12,939 nt of DNA, taken from NCBI GenBank assembly GCA_050184225.1, contig JBFXAN010000182.1, forward strand, positions 1 to 12,939, written 5' to 3'. The number at the start of each line of letters is the position of its first letter. Position 1 is the stretch's first letter. The stretch is from JBFXAN01 sp050184225 (GTDB lineage: Bacteria; Chloroflexota; Dehalococcoidia; CAUJGQ01). Shown here one piece after another: positions 1 to 6,247 of this stretch. The notes under the pieces are model-generated. The model was not told the origin of the DNA. It saw only the letters and a list, made by a program, of their open reading frames with translations, and ran no database searches. Made by a program: the position numbers and the translations under genes.

Positions 1-41
1 CCCCCCGGCCCCCTTCCCTCGCAGGGAAGGGGGAGTCCTCG
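1..41 (-). repeat. 39-base palindromic repeat, copy 1 (inverted)
   Basis: The reverse complement of positions 1-39 is identical over 39 bases to 108-146 and to 11093-11131. The core is an 11-bp hairpin, CCCCCTTCCCT with its complement and a 3-base GCG/CGC loop. One edge is cut by the window start, so the element may be longer. Copies 1 and 2 face each other across 68 bases. No coding role is seen here. Confidence 0.9.
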
Positions 42-107
42 TCTACCAAGGATGTCAGTATCTCATTTGTCTGCACGATGCCCATCTCACCTCAACCCTC
101 GCCTGCC

Positions 108-152
108 AGGACTCCCCCTTCCCTGCGAGGGAAGGGGGCCGGGGGGTTAGGT
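108..152 (+). repeat. 39-base palindromic repeat, copy 2
   Basis: Positions 108-146 are identical to 11093-11131 and inverted relative to 1-39. The match to copy 3 continues through the following TTAGGTA. It lies just upstream of the glpX promoter. The glpX frame is open through it from an ATG at 78, but that extension is repeat-derived and is unlikely to be translated. Confidence 0.9.
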
Positions 153-160
153 AGTCACCC

Positions 161-169
161 TGCTATACT
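161..169 (+). promoter_or_regulatory. Putative extended -10 promoter of glpX
   Basis: TGC followed by TATACT (164-169) matches an extended -10 element. The base run 17 positions upstream is part of the repeat (GGGGGG) and is no -35. Transcription would begin near 176, about 40 bases before the start codon. A similar TGC-TACACT stands at 5310-5318. Confidence 0.45.
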
Positions 170-200
170 GACCCCGCCCGCTTCAACGTTACTCTACCTC

Positions 201-206
201 GGAGGA
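201..206 (+). promoter_or_regulatory. Ribosome binding site that sets the glpX start
   Basis: GGAGGA lies 9 bases before the ATG at 216. This supports 216 rather than the in-frame ATG at 78, which has no such site and would add 46 low-complexity, repeat-encoded residues. Confidence 0.8.
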
Positions 207-215
207 ATCGCCGTC

Positions 216-1262
216 ATGCCGGAACCGATGGAGCGCAACCTGGCCCTCGAGCTCGTACGCGTCACGGAGGCGGCGGCGATGTCGGCCGCCCGCTGGATGG
301 GTCGTGGCGACAAAAACCAAGCGGACCAGGCCGCCGTTGACGCCATGCGGACCGCCATGCAGGCCGTCGATATGGATGGCATCGTCGTCATCGGCGAGGG
401 AGAAAAAGACGAGGCGCCGATGCTCTACATCGGCGAGGAGATCGGCAACGGCAACCTCCCCCGGGTCGATATCGCCGTCGATCCGGTCGAGGGCACCACT
501 CTGCTTTCCCATGGACTCCCCAATGCAATCGCCGTCGTCGCCCTCGCCCCGCGCGGCTCGATGCACTGCCCCCGTGAAGTCGTCTACATGAACAAGATCG
601 CGGTCGGCGCCGAAGCCGCCGGCGTGATCGATATCAACGTCCCGCCCCGCGTGAACCTCAAGCTGATTGCCAAGGCCAAGGGCTGCGACGTCGCCGACCT
701 CACCGTCGTCATCCTCGACCGCCCGCGCCACGAGGATCTGATCACCGAATGCCGTACCGCCGGCGCCCGGATCAAGCTGATCACCGCCGGCGACGTCAAC
801 GCCGGCATCTCGACCGCACTTGAAGACAGCGGTGTCGATGTGCTGATGGGCGTCGGCGGCGCGCCGGAGGCGGTGCTCACCGCCGCCGCGCTCAAGACCC
901 TCGGCGGCGAGATCCAGTGCATGCTCTGGCCCCGCGACGACACCGAACGCCAGGCCGCCCTCGACGCGGGCCACGACCTTGACCAGGTCTACCACATCAG
1001 CGATCTCGTCGGCGACGGCGACGTCCTCTTCGCTGCCACCGGCATCACCGACGGCGAGCTGATGAAGGGCGTCCACTTCTTCGGCGGCGGCGCCACCACC
1101 GAATCACTCGTCATGCGCTCCCATTCCGGCACGATCCGCTGGATCTCCGCTCGCCACAACCTCTCACAATTGCAGAAGTTCATCGACCCCGGCCACTTCC
1201 CTTTTGAAGAAGCCCGCCGCCCCCTTCGCCCGATGCGGGCTGTGCAAGTGACGCCGCGATAG
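216..1262 (+). CDS. glpX: Class II fructose-1,6-bisphosphatase (GlpX family)
   Basis: This enzyme hydrolyses fructose 1,6-bisphosphate to fructose 6-phosphate in cytosolic gluconeogenesis. The 348-residue protein matches the GlpX family from end to end by recognisable blocks: MERNLALELVRVTEAAA at the N-terminus, GRGDKNQAD, then VIGEGEKDEAPMLYIGEE and DIAVDPVEGTT. These last two carry the acidic residues that bind the divalent metals. VGGAPEAVLTAAAL and the C-terminal ATGITDGELMKGV and TTESLVMR also fit. The length is close to the usual 320-340 residues. The start at 216 is chosen because GGAGGA precedes it and because the family begins here. The gene stands alone on the plus strand and converges on the ABC genes. 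In some bacteria GlpX-type enzymes also accept sedoheptulose 1,7-bisphosphate; the sequence does not decide this. Confidence 0.95.
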   Translation: MPEPMERNLALELVRVTEAAAMSAARWMGRGDKNQADQAAVDAMRTAMQAVDMDGIVVIGEGEKDEAPMLYIGEEIGNGNLPRVDIAVDPVEGTTLLSHGLPNAIAVVALAPRGSMHCPREVVYMNKIAVGAEAAGVIDINVPPRVNLKLIAKAKGCDVADLTVVILDRPRHEDLITECRTAGARIKLITAGDVNAGISTALEDSGVDVLMGVGGAPEAVLTAAALKTLGGEIQCMLWPRDDTERQAALDAGHDLDQVYHISDLVGDGDVLFAATGITDGELMKGVHFFGGGATTESLVMRSHSGTIRWISARHNLSQLQKFIDPGHFPFEEARRPLRPMRAVQVTPR

Positions 1263-1283
1263 GCCGGATTACCTCTCCCCCGA

Positions 1284-1306
1284 CCCCTCCCCTCGCAGGG
1301 GAGGGG
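1284..1306. repeat. Hairpin repeat between convergent genes, unit 1
   Basis: A 10-bp stem, CCCCTCCCCT against AGGGGAGGGG, with a CGC loop lies 21 bases after the glpX stop. It may help end transcription, but no T run follows. The sequence at 1298-1316 recurs inverted, with one mismatch, at 1401-1419. Confidence 0.8.
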
Positions 1307-1337
1307 AGCCTGAGTCAGCCGACGTCACCCGGAGCCT

Positions 1338-1367
1338 CCCCCTCTCCCGTCACGACGGGAGAGGGGG
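1338..1367. repeat. Hairpin repeat between convergent genes, unit 2
   Basis: A perfect 13-bp stem begins CCCCCTCTCCCGT, with a 4-base CACG loop. The trailing GGGGCCGGGGGG resembles the tail of the 39-base repeat, so this is a diverged relative of that family. There is no T run, so a terminator role is only possible. Confidence 0.8.
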
Positions 1368-1403
1368 CCGGGGGGTGAGGGCCGTTCCCGCCGGGTCAAC
1401 GAG

Positions 1404-3209
1404 TCAGGCTCCCCTCCCCAACACCTTGGGGAGGGGACCATCGCCGCTCTCCTCCACATCGTGAAACCACAACTCCTGCATCTCCGCCGAGGTTCGCAGC
1501 AGTTCCTCGAGCGTTCCCTCCGACTCAACCCGGCCGTCCTTCAGCACGATCACCCGATCGGCCCGGCGCAGCGCCGCGCGGCGGTGCGACACGACCAGGC
1601 AGGTTGCCTCCTGCTGATGCTCGAAGAGCCGCTCCCAGAGGATGCGTTCCGTCTCCACATCGAGCGCGCTGGAGAGATCATCGAAGATCAGCAGTTCCGG
1701 TTCGCGGACGAACATCCGCGCCGCTGCGCTGCGTTGCATCTGCCCGCCGGAGAGGCGAACGCCACGAGGCCCCACGATCGTCTCCAACCCATGCTCCATA
1801 CCGCCGACATCCTCCTCCAGCACCGCGAGTCGCACCGCTGAGGTCATGGCGGCCTCACCATCAGGCTGGCCCATCAGGATGTTGTCGCGCAGGGAGTCGC
1901 TGAACAGCCTTGGGATTTGTGCCGTGTAGGCACAGCGCGGCGGCACGAGAAACGTCGCCGGATCGTCTACCAACCCGCCGTTCCACCGGATCTCGCCGGA
2001 GTCTCGCTCGTTGATGCCGAGTAGCACCTTGAGTAGCGTCGTCTTTCCCGACCCGATCCGGCCGGTGACTACCGTGAACGACCCGCGCTCGAGGTGGAGG
2101 TCAATACCTTCGATGCCTCGTCCGGTTTCCGGATAGCGAAGCGTCAGCCCGGTCGCGTCGAGACGCCGCAAGTGATCCGGCGGCTGCTTCGCGTGATACG
2201 GCACCCGCGGATACGCTCCGTCCAGATAGACCGGCGCCGGCTCCACCAGCGCCGATGGCGCCGCTCCCTCCAGCAGCCGCGTCATCCGTTGAACCGAGAC
2301 GCTCGTCTGCTTCTGCTTCGCCAGCAGCAGACCGGCCATCCGCGGAAAGCCGGTGATCCAGCCGATATAGCTGGCGAAGAGCGCAAAGTCGCCCACGGTG
2401 AAAGCGCCGGACCGCATCGACTGCGCCGCGAGGATCAGCACCAGACCGACGCCCAGGTTGACCGTGTTCATGTTGAACGTGCCGATCAACTCCGTCGTCA
2501 GCCGGTCGCGCACGGCTGCCCGGCGTCGCACCTCGCCCAGCCGCCGGAACTGCCGGACCACCCCTTCCTCCGCACCGGACACCTTCACCGCCAGCACGCC
2601 GCCGAACACTTCCCCGATGAACCCCGTGACGCCCGCCGTCGCGATCCGGTTCGCCCGACGATACGCCTTCAGTCGGGTTGTCATCATCTGGTTGAAGACC
2701 ACGACTCCCGCGAGCGGCAGCAGTACGACCGCTGTGATCGCGGCGTTGATCTGGGCCATGATCGCCAGCGCGAACACGGTAAAGACGGCCGTGCCGCCCA
2801 CGTCCAGCCAGATGTCGATGAAGTCCGCCAGTTCGACCACGTCATCACGGAACCGGCTGACCGCCTCCCCCGGCGAATCCGGCAACTGACCGGCACCCTT
2901 GCCCGTCACCAACCAGCGCAGCAGGTTCGATCGAACCACCGTTTGGATCGTGAACCAGCAGGCGTTCCACAGGACGGCCGCGCCGTAGAACACGGCGATC
3001 CGCGCGGCATCGGTGACGAGCAGCAGCGCCAGCAACGCCCAGACGCCGAGTTGCACCGGCGATTCACCAGAGAGCGAGTCAAAGAAGGCGCGCGTGATCA
3101 ACCCGAACGTCAGCGGCAGCGTGTAGAACGCGACCCAACATGCATAGCTCACGGCAAAGAGCCACGGCCGGTATCGGGCCAGCCGCCAGGCGACCTGCCA
3201 CGTATTCAT
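1404..3209 (-). CDS. ABC exporter subunit with degenerate Walker B (BmrD/LmrD/TM287-like half-transporter)
   Basis: This is a 601-residue fused membrane and ATPase half-transporter. The membrane domain covers roughly residues 1-310, with hydrophobic segments near 15-40, 55-80, 138-175 and 245-295. The nucleotide-binding domain follows from about 350. Visible motifs are Walker A GRIGSGKT (383-390), Q-loop Q431, a canonical signature LSGGQ (486-490), Walker B LLIFD (506-510) followed by D511 where the catalytic Glu normally sits, and H-loop H542. The partner encoded upstream has the reverse pattern, a good Walker B Glu and a poor signature, which is the hallmark of heterodimeric exporters with one degenerate site. 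The ATG overlaps the partner's TGA as ATGA (3206-3209), so translation is probably coupled. The last 11 or so residues are encoded by a palindromic repeat. The substrate is unknown; drug or lipid export is inferred from the family. Confidence 0.9.
   Translation of the reverse strand: MNTWQVAWRLARYRPWLFAVSYACWVAFYTLPLTFGLITRAFFDSLSGESPVQLGVWALLALLLVTDAARIAVFYGAAVLWNACWFTIQTVVRSNLLRWLVTGKGAGQLPDSPGEAVSRFRDDVVELADFIDIWLDVGGTAVFTVFALAIMAQINAAITAVVLLPLAGVVVFNQMMTTRLKAYRRANRIATAGVTGFIGEVFGGVLAVKVSGAEEGVVRQFRRLGEVRRRAAVRDRLTTELIGTFNMNTVNLGVGLVLILAAQSMRSGAFTVGDFALFASYIGWITGFPRMAGLLLAKQKQTSVSVQRMTRLLEGAAPSALVEPAPVYLDGAYPRVPYHAKQPPDHLRRLDATGLTLRYPETGRGIEGIDLHLERGSFTVVTGRIGSGKTTLLKVLLGINERDSGEIRWNGGLVDDPATFLVPPRCAYTAQIPRLFSDSLRDNILMGQPDGEAAMTSAVRLAVLEEDVGGMEHGLETIVGPRGVRLSGGQMQRSAAARMFVREPELLIFDDLSSALDVETERILWERLFEHQQEATCLVVSHRRAALRRADRVIVLKDGRVESEGTLEELLRTSAEMQELWFHDVEESGDGPLPKVLGRGA
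1411..1436. repeat. Hairpin repeat that encodes the end of an ABC gene
   Basis: An 11-bp stem, CCCCTCCCCAA against TTGGGGAGGGG, with a CACC loop. It lies inside the 3' end of the minus-strand ABC gene and encodes its last residues (PLPKVLGRG). Confidence 0.85.
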
Positions 3210-5035
3210 ACCAGCACCTCTTCCATCCCGGTGCGCATCAGCGCCGCAAAGCGCGACGCCGGATCGGCGGCGAGCAACTCGCGCCGGCCGTACTCGACGA
3301 CCCGGCCGTTGTCGAGAATCAGCACCAGGTCTGCCCGCTGCACCGTTCCCAGTCGGTGGGCGATGATGATCCCCGTTCGCCCCGCCAGCAGTTTGTCCAC
3401 CGCCCGCTCGATCAGCCGCTCCGTCGCCGGATCGAGCCGCGACGACGCCTCGTCGAGAATCACCAGCCCGGGGTTGCGCAAGAAGACGCGGGCAAACGCC
3501 AGCAGTTGCGCCTCCCCCGCCGACAAACCACCTCCGCCAGACGCAAGCTCCGTATCCAACCCGTTCGGCAGTGTCCAGAACCAGTCCAACAAGCCGAGGC
3601 CGGACAGCACATCCATGATCTGCGAGTCGGCGATCTCCTCGTCGAACATCGTCAGGTTGTCCCGTACCGTCGCGGCAAAGAGCTGCACATCCTGCGTGAC
3701 GATACCCACTCCCCGCCGCAGCTCCGGTAGCGGCAGATCGCGAATGTCGATATCGCCCAGCCGGATGCTTCCCTGTTGCGCGTCATACAACCGCAGCAGC
3801 AGCCGGGTCAGCGTCGTCTTCCCGCTCCCGGTCCGCCCCAAAATCCCGAGCACACTCGCCGGCGCAAGCTCCACCCCGATCTCGCGCAACACCGGTTCAT
3901 CCCCGTCATAGCTGAACGTCACCTGGTCGAGGCGGACCGCGAGGGCTCCGCCCGGCAGTCGGCAGTCGGGAATAGGGAATCGGGGGATGTACGTCTCCCG
4001 GCCGTTTGTCTCAACCAACCCACCCGACTGCCGACTGCCGGCTGCCGACTCCCGGCGATCCAGCCTCGAAGACTGGATCGCCCGCAACTGCTGCACCCGC
4101 GCCACGCCCGCACTCGCCTTCTGGAACTGCTTGAACTGCTCCGCGATCATCTCCATCGGACGGCGGAGCATCTGCACGTACTGGAAGAAGAGATAGACCG
4201 TGCCGATCGTGATCGCGCCGTCGAGATAGAGGTACGCGCCCATGCCCAGCGTCAGCGCGTAGCCGACGGAGAACACCGCCATCGCGGCAATCCAGACCCA
4301 CGCGCTCGCCTTCTGCGATGCCTGGGTGGTGGTATAGAGATCGCGTCCTCGCTCATAGAAGCGTCGCATCACATAGTCGCCCGCCCCGTTCGTGCGGATA
4401 TCGTCCAGTCCTTGCAGCCGTTCCTCGAGGAAACCGAACAACTGCGCGTCGGACTCTCGTTCCGCTGTCGCCTGCTTCACGGCAAGGTTGCGAATCCAGA
4501 TCAGCACCCCGAGCGCGGTCAGCGTGAACGCGCTGATCACCAATCCCACCCGCCACTCGATGAACGTCGCCACCACCATCACACCAACCAGCAGCAGGCC
4601 GCCGCCGATGATCTGCATGACAAACTGCGAGAAGAAATTCGACAGCGCCGTGACATCGCCGTCGATCCGCTCGATCATCTCGCCGGGCGTATGCGTGTGG
4701 TGAAAGGGCATGTCCAACCGGAGCGTGTGCATCATCAGATCAGCGCGCAACAGGTTCGTCGCCGTCCAACCGACCTGCTCGGCGAAATAGGTCGCCGCTA
4801 CCTGAAACGCCTGCGTCGCCAGAGCGACGACGATAAACAGCACGGCGATCAGCACGAGCGTCTCCACCGGCGCACCGTCGATCGCGCGGTCGATGAAGAC
4901 CCGAATGATCTGCGGGCCTACCAGTGGCAGCGCCACGCTGGCCAGTAACAGCACCGACAGCGCTGCCACCCGCGTCCGTTGGGGACGCAGATAACCTGCG
5001 AGCAGATCGGTGTACTGCCGAAGAGGAATGTTCAT
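3206..5035 (-). CDS. ABC exporter subunit with degenerate signature (BmrC/LmrC/TM288-like half-transporter)
   Basis: This is the first gene of the exporter operon. Counting from a TTG at 5041 it has 611 residues; the ATG at 5035, two codons later, is the likelier start, and neither has a strong Shine-Dalgarno. Residue numbers below use the TTG. Six membrane segments occupy about 25-320. After an unusual linker comes the ATPase domain: Walker A GRTGSGKT (402-409), Q450, signature LSAGE (506-510) in place of LSGGQ, Walker B LVILDE with catalytic E531, and H562. The degenerate signature complements the partner's LSGGQ and missing Glu. Residues about 334-363 are encoded by a 90-base inverted-repeat insertion. 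The gene follows a promoter, leader ORF and terminator, so expression is probably set by attenuation. Export of a toxic compound is plausible but not shown. Confidence 0.9.
   Translation of the reverse strand: MNIPLRQYTDLLAGYLRPQRTRVAALSVLLLASVALPLVGPQIIRVFIDRAIDGAPVETLVLIAVLFIVVALATQAFQVAATYFAEQVGWTATNLLRADLMMHTLRLDMPFHHTHTPGEMIERIDGDVTALSNFFSQFVMQIIGGGLLLVGVMVVATFIEWRVGLVISAFTLTALGVLIWIRNLAVKQATAERESDAQLFGFLEERLQGLDDIRTNGAGDYVMRRFYERGRDLYTTTQASQKASAWVWIAAMAVFSVGYALTLGMGAYLYLDGAITIGTVYLFFQYVQMLRRPMEMIAEQFKQFQKASAGVARVQQLRAIQSSRLDRRESAAGSRQSGGLVETNGRETYIPRFPIPDCRLPGGALAVRLDQVTFSYDGDEPVLREIGVELAPASVLGILGRTGSGKTTLTRLLLRLYDAQQGSIRLGDIDIRDLPLPELRRGVGIVTQDVQLFAATVRDNLTMFDEEIADSQIMDVLSGLGLLDWFWTLPNGLDTELASGGGGLSAGEAQLLAFARVFLRNPGLVILDEASSRLDPATERLIERAVDKLLAGRTGIIIAHRLGTVQRADLVLILDNGRVVEYGRRELLAADPASRFAALMRTGMEEVLV
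3952..4041. repeat. Inverted repeat inserted in frame in an ABC gene
   Basis: Arms 3952-3970 and 4023-4041 are perfect 19-base inverted copies (CCGGCAGTCGGCAGTCGGG and its complement) around 52 bases. Tandem GGGAAT-type units sit beside the left arm. The span is 90 bases, exactly 30 codons, so the reading frame is kept. Related units (CTGCCGACT) run on to about 4054. It falls in the linker between membrane and ATPase domains. Confidence 0.85.
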
Positions 5036-5081
5036 CGCCAATCGTGCCTGTCAGGCGGACGAGCCGAGCGCGGAGGAGCAC

Positions 5082-5115
5082 AAAAAAACCGCGAACATGA
5101 GCCCGTCCGCGGTCT
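5082..5115 (-). terminator. Intrinsic terminator in the ABC operon leader
   Basis: Read on the minus strand, ACCGCGGA pairs with TTCGCGGT (one G-U), with further weak pairs toward a small loop, and is followed by seven T. It lies 25 bases after the leader ORF stop and about 50 bases before the first ABC gene. A terminator inside the leader, upstream of its own operon, implies conditional read-through. Confidence 0.85.
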
Positions 5116-5139
5116 GTTTCGGAATGCTGCCGGCCCCTC

Positions 5140-5208
5140 TTAGACGGAGCCTCCGCGGGCGGATGCGCGACAAGACGCGCCACCGGAGAACGTGTGCGTG
5201 AAGATCAT
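5140..5208 (-). CDS. 22-residue leader peptide of the ABC operon attenuator
   Basis: The minus strand has GGAGGTGA (5222-5215), a 6-base gap, then ATG at 5208 and 22 codons to TAA at 5140. The peptide starts MIFTHTF and ends SCRASARGGSV. Its Shine-Dalgarno is stronger than that of the ABC genes it precedes. Its last codons contain CCGCGG (5158-5153), which is complementary to CCGCGG in the 5' arm of the terminator (5112-5107). GCCCG (5160-5156) can also pair with CGGGC in the terminator loop (5105-5101). A ribosome reaching the stop would cover these bases and let the terminator form. One stalled earlier would leave them free to block it. This matches the logic known for leader peptides such as B. 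subtilis BmrB before bmrCD. There is no run of one amino-acid codon that would suggest amino-acid sensing. The function is inferred. Confidence 0.65.
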   Translation of the reverse strand: MIFTHTFSGGASCRASARGGSV

Positions 5209-5240
5209 CGGAAGTCACCTCCGCCTGCGTGACCTCCGGG

Positions 5241-5270
5241 ATCGTAGGCAGCCTTCCCCCACGCTGTCAA
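5241..5270 (-). promoter_or_regulatory. Promoter of the leader peptide and ABC operon
   Basis: On the minus strand TTGACA (5270-5265) is followed by 18 bases and TACGAT (5246-5241). Transcription would begin near 5234, giving an untranslated stretch of about 25 bases before the leader ORF. GTCAC (5233-5229) and GTGAC (5218-5214) can form a stem that holds part of the leader's GGAGG in its loop. Confidence 0.65.
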
Positions 5271-5309
5271 GGTCAGCGGCCACCAATCAAACCAGCGCTG
5301 TGGTCAAGT

Positions 5310-5318
5310 TGCTACACT
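5310..5318 (+). promoter_or_regulatory. Putative extended -10 promoter of the nucleotidyltransferase pair
   Basis: TGC followed by TACACT (5313-5318) gives a possible start near 5325, only about 12 bases before the ATG at 5337. No -35 is visible. It resembles the element before glpX at 161-169. Confidence 0.4.
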
Positions 5319-5336
5319 AGACCCGCGAGGTGCGCG

Positions 5337-5636
5337 ATGACGGCCAAATTCAAGATCGTCCGCGACGTTTGGGAACCGGAACCGGGCGGGTCGCCAAAAC
5401 CAACGCTCCTCGAAGCCATCCAGACCCGCCACGGCGCCGCTAGACCAGATGGCGAACCAACGCCGGATGAACTCGATCGATGGAACCGTTGGCGTCACGC
5501 CACGTTGGAAGAGCGCGGCCGCGCTCTTTCCGATCTGTTAGACCTCATTGATGCAATCGGTCACTTCCCGCCGAAGCGCGAGATGTTCCCGGGTTTCCCG
5601 CAACCACGAGGACACCGTGTCGAACGATCCGTTTGA
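5337..5636 (+). CDS. Small protein of unknown function paired with a nucleotidyltransferase
   Basis: I do not recognise this 99-residue protein. The N-terminal half is polar and proline-rich (MTAKFKIVRDVWEPEPGG); the middle (about residues 43-75, DELDRWNRWRHATLEERGRAL and the LLDLIDAIG that follows) looks like two amphipathic helices. GAGGTG at 5327 precedes the ATG closely. The frame is open further upstream to 5229, but that part crosses the divergent promoter region and is not expected to be translated. The last 20 bases overlap the next gene, which suggests the two are co-translated. Given the partner's fold, an antitoxin or cofactor role is possible but is guessed only from the arrangement. 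Bases here and in the next gene are less GC-rich than in the flanking genes. Confidence 0.65.
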   Translation: MTAKFKIVRDVWEPEPGGSPKPTLLEAIQTRHGAARPDGEPTPDELDRWNRWRHATLEERGRALSDLLDLIDAIGHFPPKREMFPGFPQPRGHRVERSV

Positions 5637-6240
5637 GTCAGAAGAATGGGCTGAACTCGGCGCACGACTCCTCACGATTGCGGCCGCTCTCGAACAGTCC
5701 GGCATCCCGTACGGGTTCGGAGGCGCGATCGCGTACAACTACGTCGGTGAGCCGCGCGGAACGCGTGACATCGATATCAACATCTTCCTTCCACAAACTG
5801 AGGCCATCGAAACCTTGGTGGTGCTCAATCAAATTGGCATGCACATCGACTTGAGTGAGGCAACCGACACGATCCGTCGAATCGGCCAGATTCGGCTGTA
5901 CTGGGACCATGTACCTGTCGACCTGTTCTTCTCAACGGTTCCGCTCCATGATGCCAGTCAACAGCGGCTGCGAATGGTTCCGTTTCGCGGACGGATCATC
6001 CCGGTGTTGTCAGGCGAAGATCTCACCCTCTGCAAGGTCGCATTCAATCGGCAGGACGACTGGTCAGACATCCGGAATGTTCTTGCCGTTCAACAGTCGC
6101 GCTTCGATCTCGTCTATGTGCGTCGATGGATGTACGACATGTTTCCGGACGACGATGAACGAGTCCAACGGTTTGAGCGGCTCGTAGAGCAGTTAGTCGT
6201 TTGGGGCGTACTTGGACGTGATGCTCTGCAGAAGAAATAG
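5617..6240 (+). CDS. MNT-fold nucleotidyltransferase (AbiEii/DUF6036-like)
   Basis: A 207-residue protein starting at GTG 5617 behind GAGGA (5608-5612). Features of the minimal nucleotidyltransferase fold are clear. GFGGAIAYNYVG (about 33-44) is the GG motif, and GTRDIDINIF (48-57) carries the paired acids D51 and D53. VPVDLFF (99-105) gives the third carboxylate, D102. The later block EDLTLCKVAFNR with DWSDI (134-152) is typical of AbiEii-like and related stand-alone members. Such proteins transfer nucleotides to protein or RNA targets, and several are toxins of two-gene systems. The 20-base overlap with the upstream small gene fits that. An ATG 69 bases upstream is in frame but lies within the first gene and is less likely. 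Its stop is 7 bases from the convergent DUF512 stop. Lower GC content suggests a later arrival. The target is unknown. Confidence 0.75.
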   Translation: MSNDPFESEEWAELGARLLTIAAALEQSGIPYGFGGAIAYNYVGEPRGTRDIDINIFLPQTEAIETLVVLNQIGMHIDLSEATDTIRRIGQIRLYWDHVPVDLFFSTVPLHDASQQRLRMVPFRGRIIPVLSGEDLTLCKVAFNRQDDWSDIRNVLAVQQSRFDLVYVRRWMYDMFPDDDERVQRFERLVEQLVVWGVLGRDALQKK

Positions 6241-6247
6241 CGAGAGG

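Noticed and set aside
78..215. N-terminal extension of glpX from ATG 78
   Set aside because: It is translated from the repeat, has no ribosome binding site, and the promoter-like element and GGAGGA both lie downstream of it.
189..1076. Minus-strand open frame of 295 codons
   Set aside because: It is a mirror frame of glpX, made of Asp/Gly/Val-rich sequence without family features.
2094..3911. Long open frame of 605 codons on the plus strand
   Set aside because: It lies opposite the two ABC genes, its product is Arg/Pro/Ser-rich with no recognisable motif, and the minus strand carries complete family motifs.
5082..5208. T-box riboswitch before the ABC operon
   Set aside because: The terminator has the ACCGCG...CGCGGT look of a T-box, but the conserved AGGGTGG bases that should directly precede ACCGCG are missing, and the leader is too short for the specifier stem.
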